Source: Gymnodinialimonas ceratoperidinii
GTDB lineage: Bacteria > Pseudomonadota > Alphaproteobacteria > Rhodobacterales > Rhodobacteraceae
DNA: 64,000 bases
NCBI RefSeq assembly: GCF_019297855.1
Contig: NZ_CP079194.1
Coordinates: 2,467,501 to 2,531,500 of the forward strand
Direction of reading: 5' to 3'
Shown: positions 16,131 to 24,889 of the stretch, piece after piece
How positions within the stretch are numbered: position 1 is the stretch's first letter
Layout of the letters: each line of letters opens with the position of its first letter
Made by a program: the position numbers and the translations under genes
Notes under the pieces: generated by a model
Told to the model about the DNA's origin: nothing
The model's input: only the letters and a program-made list of their open reading frames with translations
Databases searched by the model: none

Positions 16131-17551
16131 CAGGCCAGCCCCGCAGCGGGAAGCAGGATCTTGCCCGGGTTCATGATGTTGTCCGGGTCGATCCCGCGCT
16201 TGATCGCGGCCATCATGCCCACGGCGCCCGCGCCCAGTTCACGCTCGAGATACTTGGCCTTGCCCTGCCCGATCCCGTGCTCGCCGGTACAGGTGCCATC
16301 CATCGATATCGCCAGCTCGGCCAGCCATCCGACATAGCCCTCGGCCTTGGCGATTTCCGCCGGGTCGGACATGTCCACCAGCAGAAGCGTATGGAAATTG
16401 CCGTCGCCCACGTGGCCCACGATGGGAGCGGTAATCCCGAGCTCCGCGAGCTTCGCCTCCGTCGCCGTCACGCATTCGGCCAGGCGCGAGAGCGGCACGC
16501 AGACGTCGGTCGAAATGCCCTGCGCCCCGGGCCGCAGCTGCAGCGCCGCCCAATAGGCATCGTGACGCGCCTGCCAAAGCTTGTTGCGGTCCTCCTCGCG
16601 CGTCGTGAACGTATAGCCGGTGCCGCCCAACTCGCCGGCAATCTCGCCGAAGATCTCGGCCTGCTCGGTCACGCCGCTCTCCGAGCCATGGAACTCCAGC
16701 AACAGCAAGGGAGCCTCGGGCAGCGACAGCTTGGAATAGGCGTTGCAGGCCTTCACCTGCAAGGCGTTGAGCAACTCGATCCGCGCCACCGGCAGCCCAT
16801 ATTGGAAGCTGGTGATGACGGCATTGCAGGCCGCCTCGAGGCTCGGGAAGGAACAGGTCGCCGCCGAGGTCGCCTCTGGAATGCCCTGCAGCTTCAGCGT
16901 CAACTCGGTGATGATCCCGAGCGTGCCCTCCGAGCCGATCATCAACCGTGTCAGATCATAGCCGGCCGAGGTCTTTCGCGCCCGCGCGGCGGTCTTGACG
17001 ATCTCGCCCGAGGGCAACACCGCCTTCAGCGCGAGAACACTGTCCTTCATCGTGCCGTAACGCACCGCGCAGGTGCCGCTGGCCCGCGTCGCGGCCATGC
17101 CGCCGAGCGAAGCATCGGCGCCCGGATCAATCGGAAAGAACAACCCCGTATCGCGCAGATGCGCGTTCAACGCCTTGCGCGTCACACCGGGCTGGATCAC
17201 GACGTCCATATCCTCGGCATGGACCTCAAGGATCGCATCCATCTGGCTGAAATCGAGCGAGATTCCCCCCGCCGGCGCATTCACATGACCCTCAAGCGAG
17301 GTACCGGTCCCGAAGGCGATGATCGGCACCCTATGGGTCGCACAGATGCGCACGATGTCCTGCACTTCCTCGGTGCTCTTCGGAAAGATCACCGCGTCGG
17401 GCGGCTGGTTGCGCAGCCATGTCGTTGTGTGGCCATGCTGCTCGCGCAGCGCCTGCCCCCGCTCCACCCGGTCGCCGTAAGCTTGCGTCAGGATATCCAG
17501 CGCCGTCGCGATCCCGTCTTCGTTGCGTTCCACCACTGCCTGCAAGCCCAT
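16130..17551 (-). CDS. FAD-linked oxidase (D-lactate/glycolate dehydrogenase type)
   Basis: A 473-residue flavoprotein. The FAD-binding type 4 domain runs over residues 35-210 with VPIIAFGTGTSLEGHVNAPAGG as the pyrophosphate-binding loop. The C-terminal FAD-oxidase domain ends with the signature TCTGEHGIGQGK near residue 437. This arrangement is shared by D-lactate dehydrogenase (cytochrome), GlcD and D-2-hydroxyglutarate dehydrogenase, which pass electrons to the respiratory chain. The ATG at 17551 is preceded by AGGAGGCTCCG; an upstream in-frame ATG is less well placed. It is coupled to the VIT-type transporter gene. The exact 2-hydroxyacid is unknown. Confidence 0.85.
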   Translation of the reverse strand: MGLQAVVERNEDGIATALDILTQAYGDRVERGQALREQHGHTTTWLRNQPPDAVIFPKSTEEVQDIVRICATHRVPIIAFGTGTSLEGHVNAPAGGISLDFSQMDAILEVHAEDMDVVIQPGVTRKALNAHLRDTGLFFPIDPGADASLGGMAATRASGTCAVRYGTMKDSVLALKAVLPSGEIVKTAARARKTSAGYDLTRLMIGSEGTLGIITELTLKLQGIPEATSAATCSFPSLEAACNAVITSFQYGLPVARIELLNALQVKACNAYSKLSLPEAPLLLLEFHGSESGVTEQAEIFGEIAGELGGTGYTFTTREEDRNKLWQARHDAYWAALQLRPGAQGISTDVCVPLSRLAECVTATEAKLAELGITAPIVGHVGDGNFHTLLLVDMSDPAEIAKAEGYVGWLAELAISMDGTCTGEHGIGQGKAKYLERELGAGAVGMMAAIKRGIDPDNIMNPGKILLPAAGLA

Positions 17552-17682
17552 CGGAGCCTCCTCTGCCCTCACCTCGAAACCTAGCGATCCGGCCCGCGGC
17601 TCTCAACCACCGGCTCCTTCATCTTGGCCAATACAACTCAATTCCGACACGCACCACCGGCGCGACGGCGGCAAGCCTGGCG

Positions 17683-18834
17683 CTAGACCTTTTCCGCCTC
17701 CGCGCCCAAAGCCGGACCCTCCGCGCCGCGGGCGGCTTCGATTGCCTCCGCCCGCTTTTCGACCTGCTCGACGATATGATCGACCATCTGGTCGTTGCTC
17801 ATCTTGTGGCTCTGCTTGCCCGCGAGATAGACCATCCCGCTGCCCGCCCCGCCGCCGGTGAAACCCACGTCGGTCATCAGCGCCTCGCCGGGGCCGTTGA
17901 CGACGCAGCCGATGATCGAGAGCGACATCGGCGTCTTGATATGCTCCAGCCGCTGCTCCAGCTTCTCGACCGTCTTGATCACGTCGAACCCCTGCCGCGC
18001 GCAGGAGGGGCAGGAGATGATGTTGACGCCCCGGTGGCGCAGCCCGAGGGATTTGAGGATCTCGAAGCCGATCTTCACCTCCTCCACCGGATCGGCGGAG
18101 AGCGAGACGCGCATGGTGTCGCCAATGCCGGACCAGAGCAGGTTGCCAAGGCCAATGGCCGATTTCACCGTGCCGCCGACAAAGCCGCCGGCCTCGGTGA
18201 TGCCCATATGGAAGGGCGCGTCCGTCTGCTCGGCCAACTGCGTGTAGGCGGCGGCGGTCATGAAGATGTCGGAGGCCTTCATCGAGATCTTGAATTCGTG
18301 GAAGTCGTTGTCTTCCAACAGCTTGATATGATGCATCCCGCTCTCGACCATGGCTTCGGGACAGGGTTCGCCGTATTTCTCCAGCAAGTGCTTTTCCAAG
18401 CTGCCCGCGTTCACGCCGATGCGGATCGAGCAATTGTGGTCGCGGGCGGCTTGCACCACCTCTTTCACGCGCGCCGCATCGCCGATGTTGCCGGGGTTGA
18501 TCCGCAGACAGGCCGCGCCGGCCTCCGCGGCTTCGATGCCGCGTTTGTAGTGGAAATGAATGTCGGCCACGATCGGGACCGGGCTCTCGCGGCAGATCTC
18601 CTTCATCGCCCGCGCGCTGTCGGCATCGGGCACCGAGACCCGCACGATGTCCGCCCCCGCCTCGGCCGCCGCGATGACCTGCTTGATCGTGGCGCTGGCG
18701 TCAGTGGTCAGCGTGTTGGTCATCGTCTGCACGGAAATCGGCGCGTCGCCACCCACGGGCACATTGCCGACCATGATCTGGCGGCTCGTGCGTCGCTCGA
18801 TGTTGCGCCAGGGTCGGATCGGGTTGTGAGACAT
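17683..18834 (-). CDS. ispG: 4-hydroxy-3-methylbut-2-en-1-yl diphosphate synthase (flavodoxin)
   Basis: A 383-residue enzyme of the MEP isoprenoid pathway that reductively converts the 2,4-cyclodiphosphate to HMBPP using a [4Fe-4S] cluster. The three cluster cysteines are visible at 275 and 278 (ISCPSCAR) and 310 ([11 protein letters not shown]), with Glu317 as the fourth ligand. The N-terminal TIM barrel starts [13 protein letters not shown]. It lies downstream of a rodZ-like gene on the same strand, a pairing found in many proteobacteria. The 221-bp gap before it contains an intergenic repeat. Confidence 0.95.
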   Translation of the reverse strand: MSHNPIRPWRNIERRTSRQIMVGNVPVGGDAPISVQTMTNTLTTDASATIKQVIAAAEAGADIVRVSVPDADSARAMKEICRESPVPIVADIHFHYKRGIEAAEAGAACLRINPGNIGDAARVKEVVQAARDHNCSIRIGVNAGSLEKHLLEKYGEPCPEAMVESGMHHIKLLEDNDFHEFKISMKASDIFMTAAAYTQLAEQTDAPFHMGITEAGGFVGGTVKSAIGLGNLLWSGIGDTMRVSLSADPVEEVKIGFEILKSLGLRHRGVNIISCPSCARQGFDVIKTVEKLEQRLEHIKTPMSLSIIGCVVNGPGEALMTDVGFTGGGAGSGMVYLAGKQSHKMSNDQMVDHIVEQVEKRAEAIEAARGAEGPALGAEAEKV

Positions 18835-18951
18835 GACGGGCCTTTTCGCGCTGCTTGGACGTTAGATAGAGGCCTCGGGCGGGCGGGACAATGTGACGAG
18901 GCGGCGTCGCGGCAAAAAAGACCGGCGCGCGCGGGGGCGAGGACGGTATTG

Positions 18952-18973
18952 CCGTATTTTTGAAAAGATGAAG
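18952..18973 (+). repeat. Intergenic repeat family, copy 1 (22 bp)
   Basis: CCGTATTT, then TT, then GAAAAGATGAAG, between the rodZ-like gene and ispG. It matches the copies at 44131, 48661 and 63075 at all positions except the two central bases. Confidence 0.75.
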
Positions 18974-19055
18974 ATGCGGGGACGCAGAGCGGAGTCGAGC
19001 CCATGCGCTAGTCGTGGAGGGTGCGCGAGTTCTGGAGGGTGCGCGGTTACGACCT

Positions 19056-20561
19056 TCAGGGGCGCGGGATCGGGCGCTCGTCCGCGTCGGTGGGGGTGAG
19101 CACGGTGACCGGCAGCGCGTTGCTGGCGATGATCGCGGCGGCGACGTCGGCGGGGATTTCCGGGAACAGGGCCAGAGGTTGCGGCTCGGGTGTCGCGGGC
19201 GTGGCGGCGGGACCGGTGGGGTTATAGGCCATCGCTGGCGCGGGGCGTGGCGTCTCGGGCACGACCGGGGCCACGTCGGGCACGTTCGTGGCGTCGAACA
19301 TCAGCGAGGCCACCTGCGTGAGGTCCGGGTCCGCGTCGGTATCGGCCATGGTATAGGTTGCGGTCACGGCATCGGCGGTCAGTTCCACGTCGCGCACGAT
19401 GGTGGCGCCTGTGCCGGCAGGACCAAGCGCCACGCCGTTCACCGCGAAATAGAGCGAGCCTGCATTGCCCGAGCGCAGGCGCGGCACGCTGTCGGTCTCG
19501 GGCACCACGTAGCTGTCCCCGGCGTTGAGCGTCGCTTCGTAGATCGTCGCGCCGCTGGCCGAGGTGATCCGCACCCAGGTCGGCCGTGTGGCGAAGATCA
19601 TCACTTCATCCGCGCGACCAGCGGTGACCTGTACGGCGCCGTTGCCGGATGCGGTCTCGGCGGGCGTGGTGGTGCCGGCAGCGTTAGCCGTTGCGGGTGT
19701 TGCGGCGGCCGAAGCACCGCTCAATCCGGCGGGCAGCGTGCCGACCTCATCGGGGTTCAGCGTGGCCAGCGCCCCGTCGCGGGGCGTCAGCACCGGCGCT
19801 TCCAGCGCGCGCGGGCGGTAGAGCGTGTTGCTTGCCTCGGGGCCCGGCAGCGCGATGTCGAAGCTCTGATCGTCACCGAAGCTGTTGCCGCCGACGCCCT
19901 CCAGCGGGTCCAGCTGTGCCAGTGGCACCGCGGGCGCCTCGTCGATTGGTGCGATTTGCAGTCGTTGAATGTCGTTCAGGATCGCCCAGGCGCCGTAGCC
20001 GATGCCGAGCGCCAGCACCAAGAGCACGGCGACCGAACCGAGCGCGCCGGGTTCGACCCGGGAAAACAGGCTCTCGCGCGTGGGTGCGAAGGAAATTCGG
20101 GAGGAGGCCATCACCTCGTTGGGGTCCATCCGGCGCGGCGAGGCGGAGACGATGCGCTTGGCCTCGGTCCCCTGCTGGCTGCTGTTGCCGTGGATGCCGC
20201 GGAAGCCCGTGCCCTCGCAGAAGCGACGGAAAGTCCACTCCGGATCGATGCCGAGATAGCGTGCGTAGGATCGGACGTAGCCGGCGATGAAGCCCGGCGA
20301 CTGGAAGGCGCCCACGTCGCCGTTTTCGATCGCGGCGATGTAGGTGGCGCGGATGCGCAACTCGCGCTCGACGTCGAGCAGCGACTTGCCCAGCGTGGCC
20401 CGTTCGCCGCGCATCAGGTCGCCGAGGGGCACATCGTTGAGGTCATAGCCATCGAACGCCGGCGGCGTCGAAGGCTCGGTTACCTCAAGCGCACGCAGGT
20501 CGGACTCAGCGGTCTGACCCTCTGCTTCATGGTCCCAATACTGGCCGTTGTCCTGGCCCAT
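19056..20561 (-). CDS. rodZ: RodZ-like helix-turn-helix membrane protein
   Basis: A 501-residue protein with the RodZ plan: a cytoplasmic HTH_25 domain at residues 47-120 (GDLMRGERATLGKSLLDVER, then YIAAIENGD and GFIAGYVRSYARYLGID), one transmembrane segment at about 174-192 (SVAVLLVLALGIGYGAW), and a periplasmic part rich in Ala, Pro and Thr that contains a DUF4115-like beta domain at about 310-390 (RADEVMIFATRPTWVRI). In E. coli RodZ links MreB to the cell-wall elongation machinery. The position upstream of ispG supports the call. The low-complexity C-terminal tail is longer than usual. Confidence 0.8.
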   Translation of the reverse strand: MGQDNGQYWDHEAEGQTAESDLRALEVTEPSTPPAFDGYDLNDVPLGDLMRGERATLGKSLLDVERELRIRATYIAAIENGDVGAFQSPGFIAGYVRSYARYLGIDPEWTFRRFCEGTGFRGIHGNSSQQGTEAKRIVSASPRRMDPNEVMASSRISFAPTRESLFSRVEPGALGSVAVLLVLALGIGYGAWAILNDIQRLQIAPIDEAPAVPLAQLDPLEGVGGNSFGDDQSFDIALPGPEASNTLYRPRALEAPVLTPRDGALATLNPDEVGTLPAGLSGASAAATPATANAAGTTTPAETASGNGAVQVTAGRADEVMIFATRPTWVRITSASGATIYEATLNAGDSYVVPETDSVPRLRSGNAGSLYFAVNGVALGPAGTGATIVRDVELTADAVTATYTMADTDADPDLTQVASLMFDATNVPDVAPVVPETPRPAPAMAYNPTGPAATPATPEPQPLALFPEIPADVAAAIIASNALPVTVLTPTDADERPIPRP

Positions 20562-20827
20562 GCGGCCTGCCCCGATTCTATGGTTAACCCACTATGCCTA
20601 GTAGTGGTGCGCCTTAGTAGATCTATATGTTACCCCAATCGGCGCGATTCCCAAAGGCCTCGATCACCTTGCAAGGTAGATACCATGGCGCGTTGCACGA
20701 ATGCACCCCGGTGATCCGGGAATATGCATGCCTCGGCGAGATCGCGCCGCCATTTCTGTGGATTCTTAAGGGACTAGGGATGAGCGCGCCAAATTGGCGC
20801 AATCATGCTTAACGATCAGGCAGTTAA

Positions 20828-22051
20828 TTAACCAACCAGATCCTGCCGGTTCAGGGCGCAGTGAGACCACAACCCGTCCATCGCGCGCACCAGCCCGTCG
20901 ATCATGCCCGAATCGTGGACCGGCGAAGGCGTGAAGCGCAGACGCTCCGTCCCGCGGGGCACGGTGGGGTAGTTGATCGGCTGCGCATAGATGCCGAAAT
21001 CGGCCAGCAGCGCGTCGGAGATCGCCTTGGTGTGGACGGGGTTGCCCACCATCACCGGCACGATGTGGCTGCCATGGTCGATCACCGGCAGGCCCATGCC
21101 CTTGAGGCGCAGCTTCAGCACGGCGGCGCGTTCCTGATGCAGGTCGCGCAGGGCCTGGTCCGTCTTCAGGTGCCGGACCGAGGCCGCCGCCCCCGCCGCC
21201 ACGGCGGGCGGGATCGAGGTAGTGAAGATGAAACCGGGCGCATAGCTGCGCACCGCGTCACACATCTTTTCGGAGGCCGCGATATAGCCACCATGGACAC
21301 CGAAGGCCTTGCCGAGCGTGCCGTTGATGATGTCGATGCGGTCCATCAGGCCGTCGCGCTCCGCCACCCCGGCGCCGCGCGGGCCGTAGAGGCCAACCGC
21401 GTGAACCTCGTCGAGATAAGTCAGCGCGCCGAATTCGTCGGCGAGGTCGCACAGCTCCGCGATCGGCCCGAAATCGCCGTCCATCGAATAGATCGACTCG
21501 AAGGCGATCAGCTTCGGCGCGGCGGGATCGTCGGCCTCCAGCAGCTCGCGCAGATGGGCGACGTCGTTGTGGCGGAAGATGCGCTTGGCGCCGCCATTGC
21601 GGCGCACCCCCTCGATCATCGAGGCATGGTTGAGCGCGTCGGAATAGATGATCAGGCCGGGAAACAGCTTGGGCAGCGTCGAGAGCGTGGCATCATTGGC
21701 GATATAGGCCGAGGTGAAGACCAGCGCCGCTTCCTTCTGGTGCAGGTCGCGCAGCTCCGCTTCCAGCGCCTTGTGGTAAACCGTAGTGCCCGAGATGTTG
21801 CGCGTGCCGCCCGAGCCTGCGCCGGTGGCCTCCAGCGCCTCGTGCATCGCTTCCAGAACCACCGGGTGCTGGCCCATGCCGAGGTAGTCGTTGCCGCACC
21901 AGACGGTGATCTCCTGCTCGGAGCCGTCGGGCTTCTTCCAGATCGCATGGGGGAACTGCCCCTTGCGACGCTCGATATCGATGAACGTGCGATAGCGACC
22001 TTCTTCGTGCAGCTTGCCGAGGGCAGCGTCGAGCGCGGAATCGTAATTCAC
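20828..22051 (-). CDS. hemA: 5-aminolevulinate synthase
   Basis: A 407-residue PLP enzyme condensing glycine with succinyl-CoA, the first step of tetrapyrrole synthesis by the C4 (Shemin) route of alphaproteobacteria. The glycine-rich loop [13 protein letters not shown] (residues 77-89), [10 protein letters not shown] (221-230) and the PLP lysine Lys248 in [10 protein letters not shown] are present. The start is GTG with AGGAG 7 nt upstream. The 218-bp leader holds an FNR-type site at 22181-22194, so transcription is probably raised when oxygen falls, as known for Rhodobacter hemA. Confidence 0.95.
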   Translation of the reverse strand: MNYDSALDAALGKLHEEGRYRTFIDIERRKGQFPHAIWKKPDGSEQEITVWCGNDYLGMGQHPVVLEAMHEALEATGAGSGGTRNISGTTVYHKALEAELRDLHQKEAALVFTSAYIANDATLSTLPKLFPGLIIYSDALNHASMIEGVRRNGGAKRIFRHNDVAHLRELLEADDPAAPKLIAFESIYSMDGDFGPIAELCDLADEFGALTYLDEVHAVGLYGPRGAGVAERDGLMDRIDIINGTLGKAFGVHGGYIAASEKMCDAVRSYAPGFIFTTSIPPAVAAGAAASVRHLKTDQALRDLHQERAAVLKLRLKGMGLPVIDHGSHIVPVMVGNPVHTKAISDALLADFGIYAQPINYPTVPRGTERLRFTPSPVHDSGMIDGLVRAMDGLWSHCALNRQDLVG

Positions 22052-22180
22052 TGGCGGTCTCCTGTTCGAGGCGCGTACCGCCTCTGCAGATCGATGGCTT
22101 TGACGGGGATTCCCGCCATGGGCCAGACATATTGCGCCTGCCCCCGTAACGCCAAGCTACATTTTGCCGCGAGGCAGGCC

Positions 22181-22194
22181 TTGATCTGGGTCAA
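22181..22194. promoter_or_regulatory. FNR/FnrL-type binding site upstream of hemA
   Basis: TTGATCTGGGTCAA matches the FNR consensus TTGAT-N4-ATCAA at 9 of 10 defined positions. It lies 130-143 bp upstream of the hemA start and downstream of the P460-like gene, so hemA is the only target in the right orientation. A start about 41 bp downstream of its centre would place the weak TGTAGC near position -10. Confidence 0.75.
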
Positions 22195-22216
22195 ACCCGC
22201 GAAACAAATGATGAAA

Positions 22217-22244
22217 CGGCCCCGTAACGTCGGGTCAGGGGCCG
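22217..22244 (-). terminator. Candidate terminator after the P460-like cytochrome gene
   Basis: CGGCCCC and GGGGCCG form a perfect 7-bp stem with a 14-nt loop. On the minus strand it is followed by TTTCATCATTTG, a weak T-rich tail. It lies 26 bp past the gene's stop. Confidence 0.45.
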
Positions 22245-22269
22245 CTGCTTGTCTTGACCGAGGCGGCGT

Positions 22270-22854
22270 TTATTGGCCGAGGCGGACCTCCAGGGCCGGG
22301 TAGCCCAGGCTGTCACCGAAGGCGAAGCCGCCGTGGCAATCGTGGCAGAAGCTCTGCGAGATGCCCATGGGGTCACCGTTGGGCTGGACCGCGGAATAGA
22401 TCCAGCCATCGGTCTCGGGGTATTCCGCCGTCTCGCCGCGGGTCATGATGAACAGCGGCCCGATGCGCGGAGCGCCGTCGCGCAGGGTGTAGGATTCCTT
22501 CGCGATGACAGAGCCCACGGGCATCTCGAAGGCCTCGTCATCCTCCTCGTAGCGGATGTATTCGGCGTAGCCCACCTCGTTCACGAAGGTATTGAGGAAG
22601 CGCCCGCCGTGAAATCCCGGCGCAGCGGGCCCGGTGGAGGCGGCCTGCCACTCGCGATAGGTGGCCGCGACCTCGTTGTCGCCGGCGCCATAGGCCGCGG
22701 GCAGGTCGTCGCGCACGCACTCATAGAGCGCGTCGATCTGGTCTTGGGTGAAATCGGCGACTTCGGCCTCGAAGGTGCATGAATGGGCATCGGCGAAAGC
22801 CACGCCGGAGGTGGCCGCAAGGGCCACGGCGGAAAGAAGAAGGCGGGTTGTCAT
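22270..22854 (-). CDS. Cytochrome P460-like periplasmic c-type haem protein
   Basis: A 194-residue secreted protein with a Sec signal (MTTRLLLSAVALAATSGVAFA) and a single CxxCH haem site, Cys170-His-Asp-Cys173-His174. The segment before it (GSVIAKESYTLRDG, GPLFIMTRG, DGWIYSAVQPNGD) resembles the cytochrome P460 fold, where a lysine cross-links to the haem meso carbon; the Lys in IAKESY is a candidate. Known P460 enzymes oxidise hydroxylamine or bind NO. The ATG at 22854 begins the signal peptide, whereas an extension to 22929 would add 25 polar residues. It lies upstream of hemA, separated by a weak terminator. Confidence 0.7.
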   Translation of the reverse strand: MTTRLLLSAVALAATSGVAFADAHSCTFEAEVADFTQDQIDALYECVRDDLPAAYGAGDNEVAATYREWQAASTGPAAPGFHGGRFLNTFVNEVGYAEYIRYEEDDEAFEMPVGSVIAKESYTLRDGAPRIGPLFIMTRGETAEYPETDGWIYSAVQPNGDPMGISQSFCHDCHGGFAFGDSLGYPALEVRLGQ

Positions 22855-23075
22855 GTCTGGCTGTCCTGCTGGAGTTGGGTCCCGTGATGCCAACAGGCTA
22901 CGCCTGCTCGCCGCGATCGCGGTAATCAATGCTGATCACATTCCCGACAACAGCGGCCCTCTCGCGCTGGCCCCTGCTCCGTCACCTGTGCGCGTACACG
23001 CCTCCGGCTATCGCGTTGCAGCCCCGGCGCACAGCCGCCAAGATGCGCCGAAATTTCCGCGAAAGGATGCCTCCC

Positions 23076-24467
23076 ATGACCCTCGACGCCGTTCTCGCCC
23101 GTGTAGATACCGACCTCGACGCCGCGATGGAGCGGCTGATGGCGCTTCTCCGGGTGCCCTCGATCTCGACCGATCCCGCCTATGACGCCGATGTCGCCCG
23201 CGCGGCGCAGATCCTCGCCGAGGACCTCTCGGGCATGGGGTTCGACGCGACGGTGCGCGAGACGACGGGCCACCCGATGGTCGTCGCCCACAGCGGCCCC
23301 GACGCCGAAGCCCCCGACGCGCCCCGAGTGCTTTTCTACGGTCATTACGATGTGCAACCGGTCGATCCTCTGGAGCTCTGGCACCGCGATCCCTTTGACC
23401 CGGCGATCGAGGAGCAAAACGGCAAGAAGGTGATCCGCGCCCGCGGCGCCTCGGACGACAAGGGCCAGCTGATGACATTCGTCGAGGCCTGCCGCGCCTG
23501 GAAGGCCGAGACCGGCAAGCTGCCGCCCAACCTCACGATCTTTCTCGAAGGCGAGGAGGAAAGCGGCTCGCCCTCCCTTGTGCCGTTCATGGAAGCCCAT
23601 GCCGATGAGCTGAAAGCCGACCTCGCCTTCATCTGCGACACCGGCCTCTTTGCCGAAGGGGTGCCCGCGATCGTCACCCAGTTGCGCGGCATGATGAAGG
23701 AAGAGTTGACCATCAAGGGCGCCGACATCGACCTGCATTCCGGCATGTTCGGCGGCGTCGCGATGAACCCGATCCGGGTGCTGTCCGACGTCCTCTCGGC
23801 GCTGCACGACGAGAACGGCCGCGTCACCGTGCCCGGCTTCTACGACGGCGTGCCCGAGATCTCCGACGCGCTGCGCGACAGCTGGGAGGCGCTGAACTTC
23901 GACGCCGAGGCGTTTCTGGGCGCCGTGGGCCTCAGCCACCCGGCGGGCGAAAAGGACCGCACGGCGCTCGAGATGATCTGGTCGCGCCCAACGGCCGAGG
24001 TCAACGGCATCTGGGGCGGCTACACCGGCGCCGGCTTCAAGACTGTCCTGCCGTCCGAGGCGCACGCGAAGATCAGCTTCCGCCTCGTCGCGGGCCAGGA
24101 CCCCGCGCGCCTGCACGAGAACTTCGTCGATTGGGTGCAGGCCCAGATGCCCGAGGATTGCACTGTCAGCTTCGCCCCTGCCATTGGCTCAGCCGCGAGC
24201 CAGATGGACACCAGCCACCCGATCTTCGAGATGACCCGCCAAGCGCTCAGCGCCGAATGGCCCGAGGAGGCCGCCTACATCGGCTGCGGCGGATCAATCC
24301 CCGTGGCCGGGCATTTCAAGGAAATTCTCGGCATGGACTCCGTCCTCGCAGGCTTCGGCAAGGACGACGACGCCATCCACTCTCCGAACGAGAAATACGA
24401 CGTCGAAAGCTTCCACCGCGGCATCCGCTCCTGGGTCAGGGTGCTGGGCGGCCTGGCGCGCGCGTGA
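23076..24467 (+). CDS. M20 family dipeptidase
   Basis: A 463-residue zinc peptidase of the M20/M25/M40 family. The metal and catalytic motifs are in order: LFYGHYDVQPVD (His and catalytic Asp, near residue 90), GASDDKGQL (bridging Asp), FLEGEEESGSPS (catalytic Glu and metal Glu, near 160), HSGMFGG in the dimerisation lid, and a C-terminal His in DDAIHSPNEKYD. There is no signal peptide. Such enzymes cleave cytosolic dipeptides. The ATG at 23076 follows AAAGGATGCCTCCC; a longer frame from 22929 lacks a plausible N-terminus. Confidence 0.88.
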   Translation: MTLDAVLARVDTDLDAAMERLMALLRVPSISTDPAYDADVARAAQILAEDLSGMGFDATVRETTGHPMVVAHSGPDAEAPDAPRVLFYGHYDVQPVDPLELWHRDPFDPAIEEQNGKKVIRARGASDDKGQLMTFVEACRAWKAETGKLPPNLTIFLEGEEESGSPSLVPFMEAHADELKADLAFICDTGLFAEGVPAIVTQLRGMMKEELTIKGADIDLHSGMFGGVAMNPIRVLSDVLSALHDENGRVTVPGFYDGVPEISDALRDSWEALNFDAEAFLGAVGLSHPAGEKDRTALEMIWSRPTAEVNGIWGGYTGAGFKTVLPSEAHAKISFRLVAGQDPARLHENFVDWVQAQMPEDCTVSFAPAIGSAASQMDTSHPIFEMTRQALSAEWPEEAAYIGCGGSIPVAGHFKEILGMDSVLAGFGKDDDAIHSPNEKYDVESFHRGIRSWVRVLGGLARA

Positions 24468-24889
24468 GCGGAACAGACCAGACAAGCAATCGTCGTTGGA
24501 ACTTGCGTCGGCATCGCGAGACTATTCTCGGTCGTGCGCGGCAAGCGAGCCTGCGCCGTGGGGTAGGACCCTTTGCGTGCGTGGTGGGGGCGCTGCCCCC
24601 CGCGGCTATTCCAGAGGAATAGCCCCTCCCCCCGGGATATTTCTGGAACAGGGAAGACGCAGGTAACACTTCTTTAACCATGCGACGTTTATGCTGTCGG
24701 AGCGGTACAGGCTGGGAAGCCGATGACCGTGAACGGGGAAGGCCCCTGGTCATGGCTGGGGGCTGACCTCACCTCTTCCCTCATTCCCCGTTCTTCAAAT
24801 ATCCATTCTTCTGCACGACTTCGGCCATGCGCGAGACATTCCAGAGGCTTTGGCAGGTGCCGGGTTTGCTGCGTTTCCGGGACCCCGGA
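24468..24889. other. 422-bp convergent intergenic region
   Basis: The gap between the converging dipeptidase and MATE genes. It contains the longest copy of the intergenic repeat family (24586-24656) and no reading frame with a convincing start, ribosome site or protein-like composition. Confidence 0.6.
24586..24656 (+). repeat. Intergenic repeat family, long composite copy 2
   Basis: The palindrome GGGGGCGCTGCCCCC is followed by a perfect 9-bp hairpin GGCTATTCC-AGA-GGAATAGCC, then CCCCGGGATATTT and GGAACAGGGAAG. The copy at 40410 repeats this order, and the tail resembles the 22-bp element at 18952, 44131, 48661 and 63075. Confidence 0.7.

Noticed and set aside
20589..20607. Inverted repeat CCACTA-TGCCTAG-TAGTGG upstream of the rodZ-like gene
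   Set aside because: Arms of 6 bp with a 7-bp spacer in a promoter region; no second copy or family pattern supports a regulatory claim.
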